Shown: positions 19,396 to 27,206 of the stretch, piece after piece
Layout of the letters: the number at the start of each line of letters is the position of its first letter
Position numbering within the stretch: the first letter of the stretch is position 1
NCBI RefSeq assembly: GCF_029626225.1
Contig: NZ_JARUBP010000001.1
Coordinates: 3,720,001-3,784,000 of the forward strand
Direction: 5' to 3'
Source of the DNA: Asanoa sp. WMMD1127
GTDB lineage: Bacteria; Actinomycetota; Actinomycetes; Mycobacteriales; Micromonosporaceae
Length of the DNA: 64,000 nucleotides
Position numbers and translations under genes: made by a program
The notes under the pieces: model-generated
What the model was told of the DNA's origin: nothing
Database searches by the model: none
Seen by the model: only the letters and a program-made list of their open reading frames with translations

Positions 19396-19418
19396 CTGTC
19401 ATACCCAGCGCCTAGGTT
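19396..19418 (+). promoter_or_regulatory. PafBC-type promoter of recA
   Basis: CTGTCATAC (19396-19404), 8 nt, then TAGGTT (19413-19418) fits TTGTCRgtg-N8-TAnnnT with one mismatch in the leading TTGTC. The predicted transcript would start at about 19425, where a GTG lies. Confidence 0.6.
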
Positions 19419-19469
19419 GTCCGCGTGACGAAGAGTTCAAAGATGCCGGCGAAGGCAGGGGTGGCGACG

Positions 19470-20519
19470 ATGGCGACAGGGCCTGATCGGGACAAGGCGC
19501 TCGACCTTGCTCTCGCGCAGATCGACAAACAGTTCGGCAAGGGCTCGGTGATGCGGCTGGGGGAGCGGCCGGTCATCCAGACGGCGGTGATCCCGACGGG
19601 GTCCATCGCGCTCGACGTGGCGCTCGGCGTCGGCGGTCTGCCGCGCGGGCGGGTCATCGAGGTCTACGGTCCGGAGTCCTCCGGTAAGACGACGGTGGCG
19701 CTCCACGCCGTGGCCAACGCGCAGCGCGCGGGCGGCATCGCGGCGTTCATCGACGCGGAGCACGCGCTCGACCCCGACTACGCGCGGGCGCTGGGTGTCG
19801 ATACCGACGCGCTGCTGGTGTCGCAGCCCGACACCGGTGAGCAGGCGCTCGAGATCGCCGACATGCTGATCCGCTCCGGCGCGCTCGACATCATCGTCAT
19901 CGACTCGGTCGCGGCCCTCGTGCCCCGCGCCGAGATCGAGGGCGAGATGGGCGACAGCCACGTGGGTCTCCAGGCCCGGTTGATGAGCCAGGCGCTCCGC
20001 AAGATCACCGGTATCCTCAACAACTCGGGCACGACCGCGATCTTCATCAACCAGCTCCGCGAGAAGATCGGCGTGATGTTCGGCAGCCCGGAGACCACGA
20101 CCGGTGGCCGGGCGCTGAAGTTCTACGCCTCGGTGCGACTCGACGTGCGCCGCATCGAAAGCCTCAAGGACGGCACCGACGTGGTCGGCAACCGCACCCG
20201 CGTCAAGGTCGTCAAGAACAAGGTCGCGGCGCCGTTCAAGCAGGCCGAGTTCGACATCATGTACGGCAAGGGCATCTCCCGCGAGGGCTCCCTCATCGAC
20301 GTGGGCGTCGAGCAGAACATCATCCGCAAGTCGGGTGCGTGGTACACCTACGACGGCGACCAGCTGGGCCAGGGCAAGGAAAAGGCCCGCGAGTTCCTCA
20401 AGGAAAACCCCGACGTCGCCGCCGAGATCGAGAAGAAGATCCTCGAAAAGCTCGGCGTCGGCCAGGGCGGCGCCGGTGACGCGGCCGGCGGCCTCGAACT
20501 CCCGCCGGTCGACTTCTAA
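19470..20519 (+). CDS. recA: RecA recombinase
   Basis: RecA forms the DNA-strand-exchange filament and activates LexA self-cleavage. The protein of 349 residues has Walker A GPESSGKT at residues 67-74, [10 protein letters not shown] as Walker B, and the L2-loop region [20 protein letters not shown]. There is no intein. ATG at 19470 is chosen because it has AGGGGTGG at a suitable distance and matches the usual actinobacterial N-terminus ([20 protein letters not shown]). GTG at 19425 is in frame and sits where a leaderless mRNA would begin, giving a 15-residue extension. Control appears to combine LexA and a PafBC-type promoter. recX follows 14 nt downstream. Confidence 0.98.
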   Translation: MATGPDRDKALDLALAQIDKQFGKGSVMRLGERPVIQTAVIPTGSIALDVALGVGGLPRGRVIEVYGPESSGKTTVALHAVANAQRAGGIAAFIDAEHALDPDYARALGVDTDALLVSQPDTGEQALEIADMLIRSGALDIIVIDSVAALVPRAEIEGEMGDSHVGLQARLMSQALRKITGILNNSGTTAIFINQLREKIGVMFGSPETTTGGRALKFYASVRLDVRRIESLKDGTDVVGNRTRVKVVKNKVAAPFKQAEFDIMYGKGISREGSLIDVGVEQNIIRKSGAWYTYDGDQLGQGKEKAREFLKENPDVAAEIEKKILEKLGVGQGGAGDAAGGLELPPVDF

Positions 20520-20533
20520 CGGCCTGACCGGCC

Positions 20534-21685
20534 ATGGCCGGTCGACGCAGGGGTGCCCGTTCCGGCCGAGGCTGGGACGCGGCACCACCACGCCCATCCA
20601 CGCGCCCACGCCGCGCCCGCCCAGCTCCCGACGGCGAAATACAGGCCGACCCCACGGCCGACTTCGTCTGGCCGGAAGGCGCCGAACCACTCGACGACCC
20701 CTGGGGCGGCCGAGCCGCGGTCCTGGACCACGACCCGGCCGCCCCAGTGGTCGGCACCTCCCGCACTGCCGGTCCAGCCGGCGGCGTCTCCGACGGCGAC
20801 TCGGCTGGCGGCGGTCGCCGCGGCGGGTCGTCCATGCGGTCGAGGGAACGCGTGGGTGATCAAGGCGACGACGTCGCCGCCGCCCACTTGGCTGGCGGCG
20901 GTCGCCGCGGCGGGTCGTCCAGGCGGTCGCGGGAGGGTGTGGGTGATCAAGGCGACGACGTCGCCGACGGCGAAGGGGTTGATGTGGACGACGGCGCTGG
21001 TCGCGGCAGGTCGCGGTCCAGGTCCGGGCGATCCGGCGCTGGTCGGGGGCGGCGGAGTGGCTTCGGCGGCGCGCCGGCCGCGCGCGCCGAGGCCGGCGGT
21101 CCGCCGCCGTCGCCGGCCGACGAGGCCGAGCGGGCGCGCGAGATCTGCCTGCGGCAGCTGGCGGTCCGCCCGCGCACGCGTGCGGAGCTGGCCCGAGCCC
21201 TGGCCAGCCGCGGCATCTCGGCGGAGACGTCGGCCGAGGTGCTCGACCGCTACGACGAGGTCGGCATCATCGACGACGCCGCGTTCTCGCGCGCCTGGGT
21301 GTCCAGCCGCCACACGGGCCGCGGCCTGGCCCGCCGGGCGCTGGCCAACGAGCTACGCAAACGGGGCGTCGACTCCGACACCGCCGGCGCCGCCCTGGAG
21401 CAACTCGACGACTCGACCGAGGCAGAGACCGCACGCGCGCTCGTCGAGCGCAAACTCCGCACGGCCCGCGGCGAACCCGAGCAAATCTTCCGGCGGCTGG
21501 TCGGCATGCTGGCCCGCAAGGGCTACGGACCGGGGGTGGCGATCCGCGCGGTCAAGGAGGCGCTGGCGGCCCAGAGCGCCGAGGCCGCCGAGTTCATGGA
21601 CCAGGTCGACGTCGACGCCCTGACCGAAGCCCAATCCGCCATGGACTCCGACGCCGACATCAGCCGGTCGTCCGAACCGGACTGA
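20534..21685 (+). CDS. recX: RecX regulator with a long repetitive N-terminal extension
   Basis: RecX binds RecA filaments and limits their activity. The conserved three-helix repeats occupy about residues 195-360 (REICLRQLAVRPRTRAELA, VGIIDDAAFSRAWVSSR, IFRRLVGMLARKGYG). The first 190 residues are disordered, rich in Gly, Arg and Asp, and include a 29-residue duplication encoded by an 87-bp tandem repeat. Typical RecX proteins have 150-210 residues; actinobacterial forms are often extended. It probably shares a transcript with recA. Confidence 0.92.
   Translation: MAGRRRGARSGRGWDAAPPRPSTRPRRARPAPDGEIQADPTADFVWPEGAEPLDDPWGGRAAVLDHDPAAPVVGTSRTAGPAGGVSDGDSAGGGRRGGSSMRSRERVGDQGDDVAAAHLAGGGRRGGSSRRSREGVGDQGDDVADGEGVDVDDGAGRGRSRSRSGRSGAGRGRRSGFGGAPAARAEAGGPPPSPADEAERAREICLRQLAVRPRTRAELARALASRGISAETSAEVLDRYDEVGIIDDAAFSRAWVSSRHTGRGLARRALANELRKRGVDSDTAGAALEQLDDSTEAETARALVERKLRTARGEPEQIFRRLVGMLARKGYGPGVAIRAVKEALAAQSAEAAEFMDQVDVDALTEAQSAMDSDADISRSSEPD
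20803..20972 (+). repeat. 87-bp in-frame tandem duplication inside recX
   Basis: Copy one starts at 20803 and copy two at 20890. Both encode AGGGRRGGSS...GDQGDDVA with a few substitutions. The unit is a multiple of three, so the frame is kept. Confidence 0.85.
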
Positions 21686-21961
21686 CCGCGACGCAATGCT
21701 GCGCCGACCGTCCTGACCGGACTGACCGCGGCGCAATGCGCGGCCCCGGAGTTGATGGTCGGCCAACGACGCCGCAACCGGCCTGGCTGGGCCGGTCACG
21801 GACCTCGGCGTGGTCGGTGGCAGTTGCCGGGTCGCTGCCCGCTGCCGCTGTCGCGGCATTGGCGCAGGGAGGATCAGCCTGCCGACGCGTCGGCTCACTG
21901 CGAGTGCGTAAGCGTGCTGGACGGGTTCGACTGCCTGCGGGCCCATCCCGCGCGCCGGGCG

Positions 21962-22654
21962 TCAGGACTGCGGCGCGGGTGGGGTTGCCAGGATGAAGGC
22001 GAGCCCACGGTCGAAGAGGTCGTCGTCGGTCCAGGGGCCGTCGTCCAGGTGGCCTGACGCGATCAGGGTCGGATATGCCGTCGGGTCGGTAGCGATGTGG
22101 CGGCGGGCCTCGGCGCGGGCCTGCGGGTTCTGGCTGCGGTGCCAGGTCGCCGCGGTGAGGGCCGCGCCGATCACGTAGTTGGCCACCAGCCGAGTGACCA
22201 CCGCCAGCTCGACACCCGTGTAGCCGCCGCGGGCCAGGGCCGACTGCAGGAACTCCGTGCGGGCCAGGACGTTCGGGCCGAGCATTGGTCGGCCCACGAG
22301 GTTGGGCGCCCAGGGGTGGCGCAGCATGACCGTGCGCCACCTGCGGGACAGCGTGGTCAGGTCGGCTCGCCAGTCGTCGCCGGGCGGCGGCAGCTCCACC
22401 TCGCCGAAGACCTCGTCGACGGCCAGATCCAGGACGTCGTCCTTGGTCTTCACATGCCAGTACAGGGCGGTCGGCGTGACATCCAGGCGCTGGGCCAGGC
22501 GGCGCATGGTCAGACCGTCGACCCCGGCGTCGTCGAGGAGAGCGACGGCGGCCTCGACGATTCGCTCCCGGGTCAGGGGCGTCGCGCGGCGGGCGCGCGT
22601 CGGCTCAGCGCGTAGCCAGACCGCGCCGCCGCTCGAAATCGGCTTCCCGTCCAC
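21962..22654 (-). CDS. TetR-family regulator
   Basis: The 230-residue regulator has an N-terminal HTH (residues about 25-75; RERIVEAAVALLDDAGVDGL and VTPTALYWHVKTKDDVLDLA) and a TetR_C-like ligand domain (FGEVELPPPGDDWRADL, AVVTRLVANYVIGAAL). This layout resembles TetR/TcmR-type sensors of small molecules. The start is GTG at 22654 behind AGGAT. A near-perfect palindrome lies in the 58-bp gap before the divergent small gene, its probable target. Confidence 0.92.
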   Translation of the reverse strand: MDGKPISSGGAVWLRAEPTRARRATPLTRERIVEAAVALLDDAGVDGLTMRRLAQRLDVTPTALYWHVKTKDDVLDLAVDEVFGEVELPPPGDDWRADLTTLSRRWRTVMLRHPWAPNLVGRPMLGPNVLARTEFLQSALARGGYTGVELAVVTRLVANYVIGAALTAATWHRSQNPQARAEARRHIATDPTAYPTLIASGHLDDGPWTDDDLFDRGLAFILATPPAPQS

Positions 22655-22679
22655 GGCCGCATCCTATTACCGTGTTCAG

Positions 22680-22702
22680 CTAACTTAACAATGTTAAATT
22701 AG
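22680..22702. promoter_or_regulatory. Palindromic operator for the TetR regulator
   Basis: Arms CTAACTTAACA (22680-22690) and TGTTAAATTAG (22692-22702) are complementary except for one pair, around a central A. The site is A+T-rich in a G+C-rich background and lies just before the ribosome-binding site of the 22713 gene. Confidence 0.75.
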
Positions 22703-22712
22703 GCGGTCGGTC

Positions 22713-22940
22713 ATGCCGGTGATTCGGATCCAGCTCGACAGCGACAGGACCACCGCGCGTCGCGTGTTGCGGCTTCATCAGGCGGGCCAGGTCCATCACG
22801 AGTCCCGCGACGCCGCCCGCGCCGAAGCCTGGCGGCTCGGCCGGACCCCGGCCGCTGAGCCGGTCTTCGTCGGCATCACGAACGGCGAACCGGTCCGACT
22901 CGTCTACGACGTCGAAGTCCACCTCCACTCGACTCGGTGA
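22713..22940 (+). CDS. Small conserved-looking protein controlled by a TetR operator
   Basis: The 75-residue protein (MPVIRIQLDSDRTTARRVLR, then EPVFVGITNGEPVRLVYDVEV) has an alternating beta/alpha pattern; I do not recognise a family. ATG at 22713 has AGGCGG 6 nt upstream, next to the TetR palindrome. The 3' end overlaps the convergent NUDIX gene by 65 bp. The operator and codon pattern support a real gene. Confidence 0.6.
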   Translation: MPVIRIQLDSDRTTARRVLRLHQAGQVHHESRDAARAEAWRLGRTPAAEPVFVGITNGEPVRLVYDVEVHLHSTR

Positions 22941-23550
22941 CGGCTGTGTGACCGGCCGGATTCGGCCTGAGGCGCCAGCGTCGAGGGCAGGAAGCATCCG
23001 GGCCGATGTGCGACACCGTCGTCCGGTCGTGCCAATCGGCGGCACGCGCCGTGCCCGGACCCGCAATCCCGACCGACTGGTCAGCGCGCCAGCCAAGGCG
23101 CGCGTCCGGCATCAGCGCCAGTGCCAGGCATCGCGCCTGATGAGCCGGCAGCGGCGGCACCGCCCCGGGAGAGAACCAGCCAACCTCGACCGACTCGTCG
23201 TCGTTCACCCGGGCCGCGCCACCGACCACCCGACAACCGACCCCGACAGCCAGCCACCACACCTGATCCCCGTTCGGCGCCACCGACAGATCCAGCGCCT
23301 CCACCGACAGCAGGCGCTCGACCACGACCTCGACGCCCGTCTCCTCCCACACCTCCCGCACCGCGCCGGCCGCCGGCTGTTCCCCCGGCTCGAGGCAACC
23401 GGTGGTCAACGCCCACGACCCCGTATCGGACCGACGAACCAGCAGGACCCGCTCCCGCTCGTCGCGCACAACCGCGATCACACCGGGCAGTGGCAGCGGC
23501 GCGTGGCCGACACGCTCGCGCAGCGCCACGACGAAGTCCGGAATCGGCAT
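22876..23550 (-). CDS. NUDIX hydrolase
   Basis: NUDIX enzymes hydrolyse nucleoside diphosphates linked to another moiety. The NUDIX box GCLEPGEQPAAGAVREVWEE fits GX5EX7REUXEEXGU and continues TGV. The fold spans residues about 10-160; the last 60 residues are Arg-rich and look unlike the family, perhaps because the gene reads on into the overlapping 22713 gene. The start is ATG at 23550 with AGGGTG 7 nt upstream. The substrate is unknown. Confidence 0.83.
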   Translation of the reverse strand: MPIPDFVVALRERVGHAPLPLPGVIAVVRDERERVLLVRRSDTGSWALTTGCLEPGEQPAAGAVREVWEETGVEVVVERLLSVEALDLSVAPNGDQVWWLAVGVGCRVVGGAARVNDDESVEVGWFSPGAVPPLPAHQARCLALALMPDARLGWRADQSVGIAGPGTARAADWHDRTTVSHIGPDASCPRRWRLRPNPAGHTAVTESSGGGLRRRRRVGPVRRS

Positions 23551-24142
23551 GGGTCGGCACCCTACGACGGCGGCGCCAACGGCCCCCTCGGCGGTGACTG
23601 TGGACGGTGGCTGTGACACCATCGGGTATCCACGTTGCGCAACGGTGCGGTTACCGACACGCCATGTGGATGTAGTTGGCAACTTCCGTGATGTTTCGAA
23701 GCGTGTTGAGCAGGGGGTGAGCGGATGAGTGCCCTATGTCCCTCGCCCAGCCGGATCATGAGTCCTTGACCGAACGGCCCCTCGCGACCTAGCCTCGCGT
23801 TACAGATTGGATTTGCCCGACCATCGCAGGCTAAGTGCACAACATAGATCGCGTAACAAGACGGCATCACTTCTGGCCAGCAAGCCAGCTTTCGGCCAGC
23901 TAAGCCAGCAAGACGGCCCGCCGAGACCATCAGAGGCGCCGGCGAGCCGGCCGCATAACCCTCTTCCGGACGGGCCGGTCCGGACCAGGGATGACAGCAT
24001 TGTCGGCCAACCGGCGGCGCAGAGGCGCACCGTCGGTCGGCTCCCCACGGCCACAGCCGCCTCGGTCGGGCGTCCGTACAGCCGCGCGTGAGCGGAGGGT
24101 CACCCCCTTCCCCTCCCGCCGGACCGGTGAAGGGGAGGCGTC
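23551..24142. other. Long gap upstream of rny (592 bp)
   Basis: No full-size gene is seen. A 14-codon ORF at 23725-23769 has AGGGGGTGAGCGG before its ATG and could be a leader. GGCCAGC repeats occur near 23877-23910. At the right end CCCCTTC (24104-24110) can pair with GAAGGGG (24129-24135), and CCTCCC (24112-24117) with GGGAGG (24133-24138). Both pairings hide the ribosome-binding site of the first mini-ORF. Confidence 0.5.
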
Positions 24143-24190
24143 ATGACCGGGCGACACCGGGAGTGCTCCGGTAGGGACGTCCTGGCATGA
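24143..24190 (+). CDS. Mini-ORF 1 of the rny leader (15 aa)
   Basis: ATG at 24143 has a strong AAGGGGAGG 4 nt upstream. It encodes MTGRHRECSGRDVLA and ends in TGA overlapping the next ATG by 4 nt. The ribosome-binding site can pair with upstream C-rich segments. Expression is not shown by sequence alone. Confidence 0.35.
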   Translation: MTGRHRECSGRDVLA

Positions 24191-24240
24191 CCGCGCGAAG
24201 CGATCGCAACCCCGCCGACCGCAGGGAGGCGGCGGCGTGA
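24187..24240 (+). CDS. Mini-ORF 2 of the rny leader (17 aa)
   Basis: It encodes MTARSDRNPADRREAAA. It starts inside the stop of mini-ORF 1 (ATGA) and its own stop overlaps the GTG of mini-ORF 3 (GTGA). Its 3' half is the first copy of a 26-bp repeat that supplies GGGAGG for the next start. Confidence 0.35.
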   Translation: MTARSDRNPADRREAAA

Positions 24241-24310
24241 GAGAGCGTAGCGAGCGCAGTCAGCTCAGTCGCCGGTGCTCTTGCCCCGCCGACCGCAGGG
24301 AGGCGGCGGC
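24211..24310 (+). repeat. 26-bp direct repeat carrying ribosome-binding sites
   Basis: CCCGCCGACCGCAGGGAGGC followed by GGCGGC occurs at 24211-24236 and 24285-24310, exactly repeated and 74 nt apart. Each copy ends at a start codon (GTG 24237, ATG 24311) and encodes PADRREAAA in the preceding mini-ORF. Confidence 0.9.
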
Positions 24311-24314
24311 ATGA
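24237..24314 (+). CDS. Mini-ORF 3 of the rny leader (25 aa)
   Basis: GTG at 24237 follows GGGAGG. The peptide starts VRERSERSQLSRR and ends PADRREAAA. Its TGA overlaps the rny ATG (ATGA), so ribosomes could pass directly to rny. At 78 nt it has the same length as the mini-ORF before miaA. Confidence 0.35.
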   Translation: MRERSERSQLSRRCSCPADRREAAA

Positions 24315-26086
24315 GCCCGCTGGACGTCGTACTCCTCTCGGCTGTCATCGTTCTCGCGGCCGCCGTCCTGGTCGGGCTCGTGCTCGGGGCCAAGGCGCTC
24401 CGTCGCCTCAACACGCAGACCGCGGCGCCGAAGCCGGAAGACCCGAACTACACGGCCGAGCGGGAGCGGCACGAGCAGTCGCTGGCGACGTTGCGCACCA
24501 AGGCCGAAGAGGCCACCTCAACCGTCGACACGGCGAAGTCCGCGGCCGCCGCCGCCCGGACCGAGGCCGCCGCCGCCAAGGCCGAGGCCTCCGCAGCCCG
24601 GGCCGAGGCCCGCCGCGTGCTCGACACGGCCCGCGCCGAGGCCGACACCCTCCTCGAACGCGCGCACAAGCAGGCCGAGCAGGACGCCGAACAGCTCCGG
24701 GCCGCCGCCCGGCGCAGTGGCGAGCGCGAGGCCGCCATGCTCGCCGCCACCACCAAGGAACACGCCGCCGACGTCGAGCGGCGGGCCGCGCGGATGGACG
24801 AGCGGGAGCGCCTCCACAGCGAAGAGGTCGAGCGGCTCACCGAGCGTGAACGCCGCCTCACCGCCGCCACCGCGGAGCTCGCCGAGCGCGAGAAGGCGCT
24901 GGCCACCCGGGAGACCGAGCTGGTCGAGGCCGAGGAGCACCGCCGCCGCGAGCTGGAGCGGGTCGCCGGCCTGACCGCAGACACCGCGCGGGTCGAGCTG
25001 ATCGAGTCGATCGAGGTGCAGGCCAAGCGCGAGGCGGCGATCCTCGTACGCGACATCGAGTCCGACGCCCGCGCCACCGGTGAGCAGCGGGCCCGGCACA
25101 TCGTCGTCGAGGCGATCCAGCGGGTCGCGAGCGAGCAGACCGCCGAGAGCGTGGTCAGCGTCCTGCACCTGCCGGGCGACGAGATGAAGGGCCGGATCAT
25201 CGGCCGCGAAGGCCGCAACATCCGCGCGTTCGAGTCGGTCACCGGCGTGAACCTGATCATCGACGACACGCCGGAGGCCGTACTCCTCTCGTGTTTCGAT
25301 CCCGTCCGTCGCGAGATCGGCCGGCTGACGCTGGAGAAGCTCGTCCTTGACGGTCGCATCCACCCGCACCGCATCGAGGAGGTCTTCGAGACCGCCAAGC
25401 AGGAGGTGGAACGCCTCTGCCAGCGGGCCGCCGAGGACGCGCTCGTCGAGGTCGGCATCACCGAGATCCATCCCGAGCTCGTGACGCTGCTGGGTCGGTT
25501 GCGCTACCGCACGAGCTACGGCCAGAACGTGCTCAAGCACCTCGTCGAGACCGCCCACATCGCCGGCATCATGGCGGCTGAGCTGCGCCTCGACGCCCCG
25601 CTGATCAAGCGCGGCGCGTTCCTGCACGACATCGGCAAGGCGCTCACCCACGAGGTCGAGGGCAGCCACGCGCTGATCGGCGCCGACCTGGCGCGGAAGT
25701 ACGGCGAGTCCGACGAGGTCGTACACGCCATCGAGGCGCACCACAACGAGGTCCAGCCGCAGACGATCGAAGCCGTGTTGACGCAGGCCTCCGACGCCTG
25801 CTCCGGTGGCCGGCCGGGGGCGCGCCGGGAGAGCCTCGAGGCCTACGTGAAGCGGCTCGAGCGCATCGAGGAGATCGCCGGCGGCAAGACCGGCGTGGAG
25901 AAGGTCTTCGCGATGCAGGCCGGCCGCGAGATCCGCGTCATGGTCAAGCCCGACGACGTCGACGACATCGGCGCCGCCGTACTCGCCCGCGACGTCGCGA
26001 AGCAGATCGAGGAAGAGCTGACCTACCCGGGCCAGATCCGGGTCACCGTCGTCCGCGAGTCGCGCGTCACCGAGATCGCCCGCTAG
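24311..26086 (+). CDS. rny: Ribonuclease Y
   Basis: RNase Y is a membrane-anchored endoribonuclease that starts mRNA decay. The 591-residue protein has an N-terminal membrane helix (residues 4-27), a long Ala/Glu/Arg coiled coil (about 45-245), a KH domain (about 285-345; GRIIGREGRNIRAFESVTGV) and an HD domain with FLHDIGKAL (about 435-445), followed by the usual C-terminal region (VFAMQAGREIRVMV). ATG at 24311 is chosen because GGGAGG lies 7 nt upstream and MSPLDVVLL begins the membrane helix. The 5' leader has three overlapping mini-ORFs. Confidence 0.95.
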   Translation: MSPLDVVLLSAVIVLAAAVLVGLVLGAKALRRLNTQTAAPKPEDPNYTAERERHEQSLATLRTKAEEATSTVDTAKSAAAAARTEAAAAKAEASAARAEARRVLDTARAEADTLLERAHKQAEQDAEQLRAAARRSGEREAAMLAATTKEHAADVERRAARMDERERLHSEEVERLTERERRLTAATAELAEREKALATRETELVEAEEHRRRELERVAGLTADTARVELIESIEVQAKREAAILVRDIESDARATGEQRARHIVVEAIQRVASEQTAESVVSVLHLPGDEMKGRIIGREGRNIRAFESVTGVNLIIDDTPEAVLLSCFDPVRREIGRLTLEKLVLDGRIHPHRIEEVFETAKQEVERLCQRAAEDALVEVGITEIHPELVTLLGRLRYRTSYGQNVLKHLVETAHIAGIMAAELRLDAPLIKRGAFLHDIGKALTHEVEGSHALIGADLARKYGESDEVVHAIEAHHNEVQPQTIEAVLTQASDACSGGRPGARRESLEAYVKRLERIEEIAGGKTGVEKVFAMQAGREIRVMVKPDDVDDIGAAVLARDVAKQIEEELTYPGQIRVTVVRESRVTEIAR

Positions 26087-26099
26087 AACCAAGCGCCGG

Positions 26100-26139
26100 T
26101 CCCGGGCCCGTCGTGGGCACGACCGTCGCTCCCGCCGGG
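26100..26139 (+). repeat. Dispersed gene-end repeat, copy B
   Basis: The most diverged copy of the 41-bp element; the shared end GACCGTCGCTCCCGCCGGG is intact. It lies just past rny, between the convergent ends of rny and the cupin gene, without a long hairpin next to it. Confidence 0.65.
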
Positions 26140-26160
26140 CAAGCCAGGTCCGCGGTGGGT

Positions 26161-26514
26161 TTACCCGCCGCTCGGGCCGAGCGGGGCGGCGACGGTCGAG
26201 CCGATGGCCGGCGGTGGCTCCTTCAGCTCGATGAAGATGCTGTGCGTCGCCGTGTCGCCGATGTTCTCGCCGGCGTGTTCCTGCGCGCCCACCCACCGGG
26301 CCTCGCCGGCCCGCAGGTCCACCTCGACGCTCCGGCCGCCGGAGCTGACCTGGCGGCGGAAGTCGCTGAGCGTGACCATCACGCTGTCGGGGTGGCGGTG
26401 CACGTGCGTGTGGTCGCCGGGCTCGTCGCGGTATTCCAGCACCCGCACCCGCTCGTTCTCGAAGATCACTTTGTAGAGGCCGGGATCGGTGACGGTCGGG
26501 TCGTGAGAATCCAT
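26161..26514 (-). CDS. Cupin-domain protein
   Basis: The 117-residue protein is a single cupin barrel. VLEYRDEPGDHTHVHRHPDS is the first metal-binding motif (His/His pair), and the second motif is in WVGAQEHAGENIGDTATH. Small cupins may be enzymes or sensors; the substrate is unknown. ATG at 26514 has GGAGGAG 6 nt upstream. It is divergent from a TetR regulator with an operator-like palindrome between them. Confidence 0.85.
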   Translation of the reverse strand: MDSHDPTVTDPGLYKVIFENERVRVLEYRDEPGDHTHVHRHPDSVMVTLSDFRRQVSSGGRSVEVDLRAGEARWVGAQEHAGENIGDTATHSIFIELKEPPPAIGSTVAAPLGPSGG

Positions 26515-26550
26515 CGTGGACTCCTCCGCTGCGCGAGCTCGTGGGACCCG

Positions 26551-26566
26551 AGTCCCATATGAGACT
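26551..26566. promoter_or_regulatory. Palindromic operator between cupin and TetR genes
   Basis: AGTCCCATATGAGACT is a 16-bp palindrome with one mismatched pair. A second inverted repeat TGGGAC/GTCCCA (26542-26557) overlaps it, and CCATATGAG recurs at 26592 at the TetR start codon. Confidence 0.65.
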
Positions 26567-26588
26567 ACGGTACCATGATGGAGTGGCG

Positions 26589-27203
26589 ATGCCATATGAG
26601 TCGACCGGGCGCACGGCGCAGAAGTCACGCACCCGACAGGCGCTGGTCACCGCCGCTCGCGACCTGCTCGCGGCCGGGCTCACGCCGCAGGTCGACGACG
26701 CCGCCCAACGGGCCGGGATCTCCCGCACCACCGCCTACCGCTATTTCCCCAACCAGCGCACCCTGCTGCTGGCGGCCCAACCCACCATCGCGCCCGACAG
26801 CCTGCTTCCACCCGACGCGCCGGCCGACGTGGGCGCCCGGCTCCACCTGCTGATGACGGCCTTCGCCCAATACAACTTCACCTGGGAGCCGCAGCTCCGC
26901 GCGGCACTGCGACTGTCGCTGGAGCCGGCCGGCGGCCAACCGATGCTGCGCCAAGGCCGCGCCATCGGCTGGATCACCGAGGCGCTGGCGCCGCTGCGCA
27001 ACACCCACCCCCGGGTCGACGTCGACCGGCTCGCCACCGCGATCCGCTCGGCGACGGGGATCGAGACGCTGATCTGGCTCGTCGACATCGCCGGCTACTC
27101 ACGGGAAGAGGCGGCGGACACGGTCAAGAACACCGCTCGCGCACTCCTTGCCGCCGCCGTCGCCGACGGCGAGGACCACCGACGAGACGACGGGCCTGCA
27201 TAG
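26589..27203 (+). CDS. TetR-family regulator of the cupin gene
   Basis: The 204-residue regulator has an HTH at residues about 12-60 (TRQALVTAARDLLAAGLTPQ; ISRTTAYRYFPNQRTLLLAA). The C-terminal ligand domain is helical and not specific. ATG at 26589 is preferred because GGAG lies 5 nt upstream; an upstream in-frame ATG would add a poor sequence. The divergent cupin gene and the palindrome between them suggest that this pair forms one regulatory unit. The effector is unknown. Confidence 0.88.
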   Translation: MPYESTGRTAQKSRTRQALVTAARDLLAAGLTPQVDDAAQRAGISRTTAYRYFPNQRTLLLAAQPTIAPDSLLPPDAPADVGARLHLLMTAFAQYNFTWEPQLRAALRLSLEPAGGQPMLRQGRAIGWITEALAPLRNTHPRVDVDRLATAIRSATGIETLIWLVDIAGYSREEAADTVKNTARALLAAAVADGEDHRRDDGPA

Positions 27204-27206
27204 AAA

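Noticed and set aside
23725-23769. 14-codon ORF with a good ribosome-binding site
   Set aside because: Too short and 370 bp from the next ORF start, with no overlap; kept only as a note on the gap.
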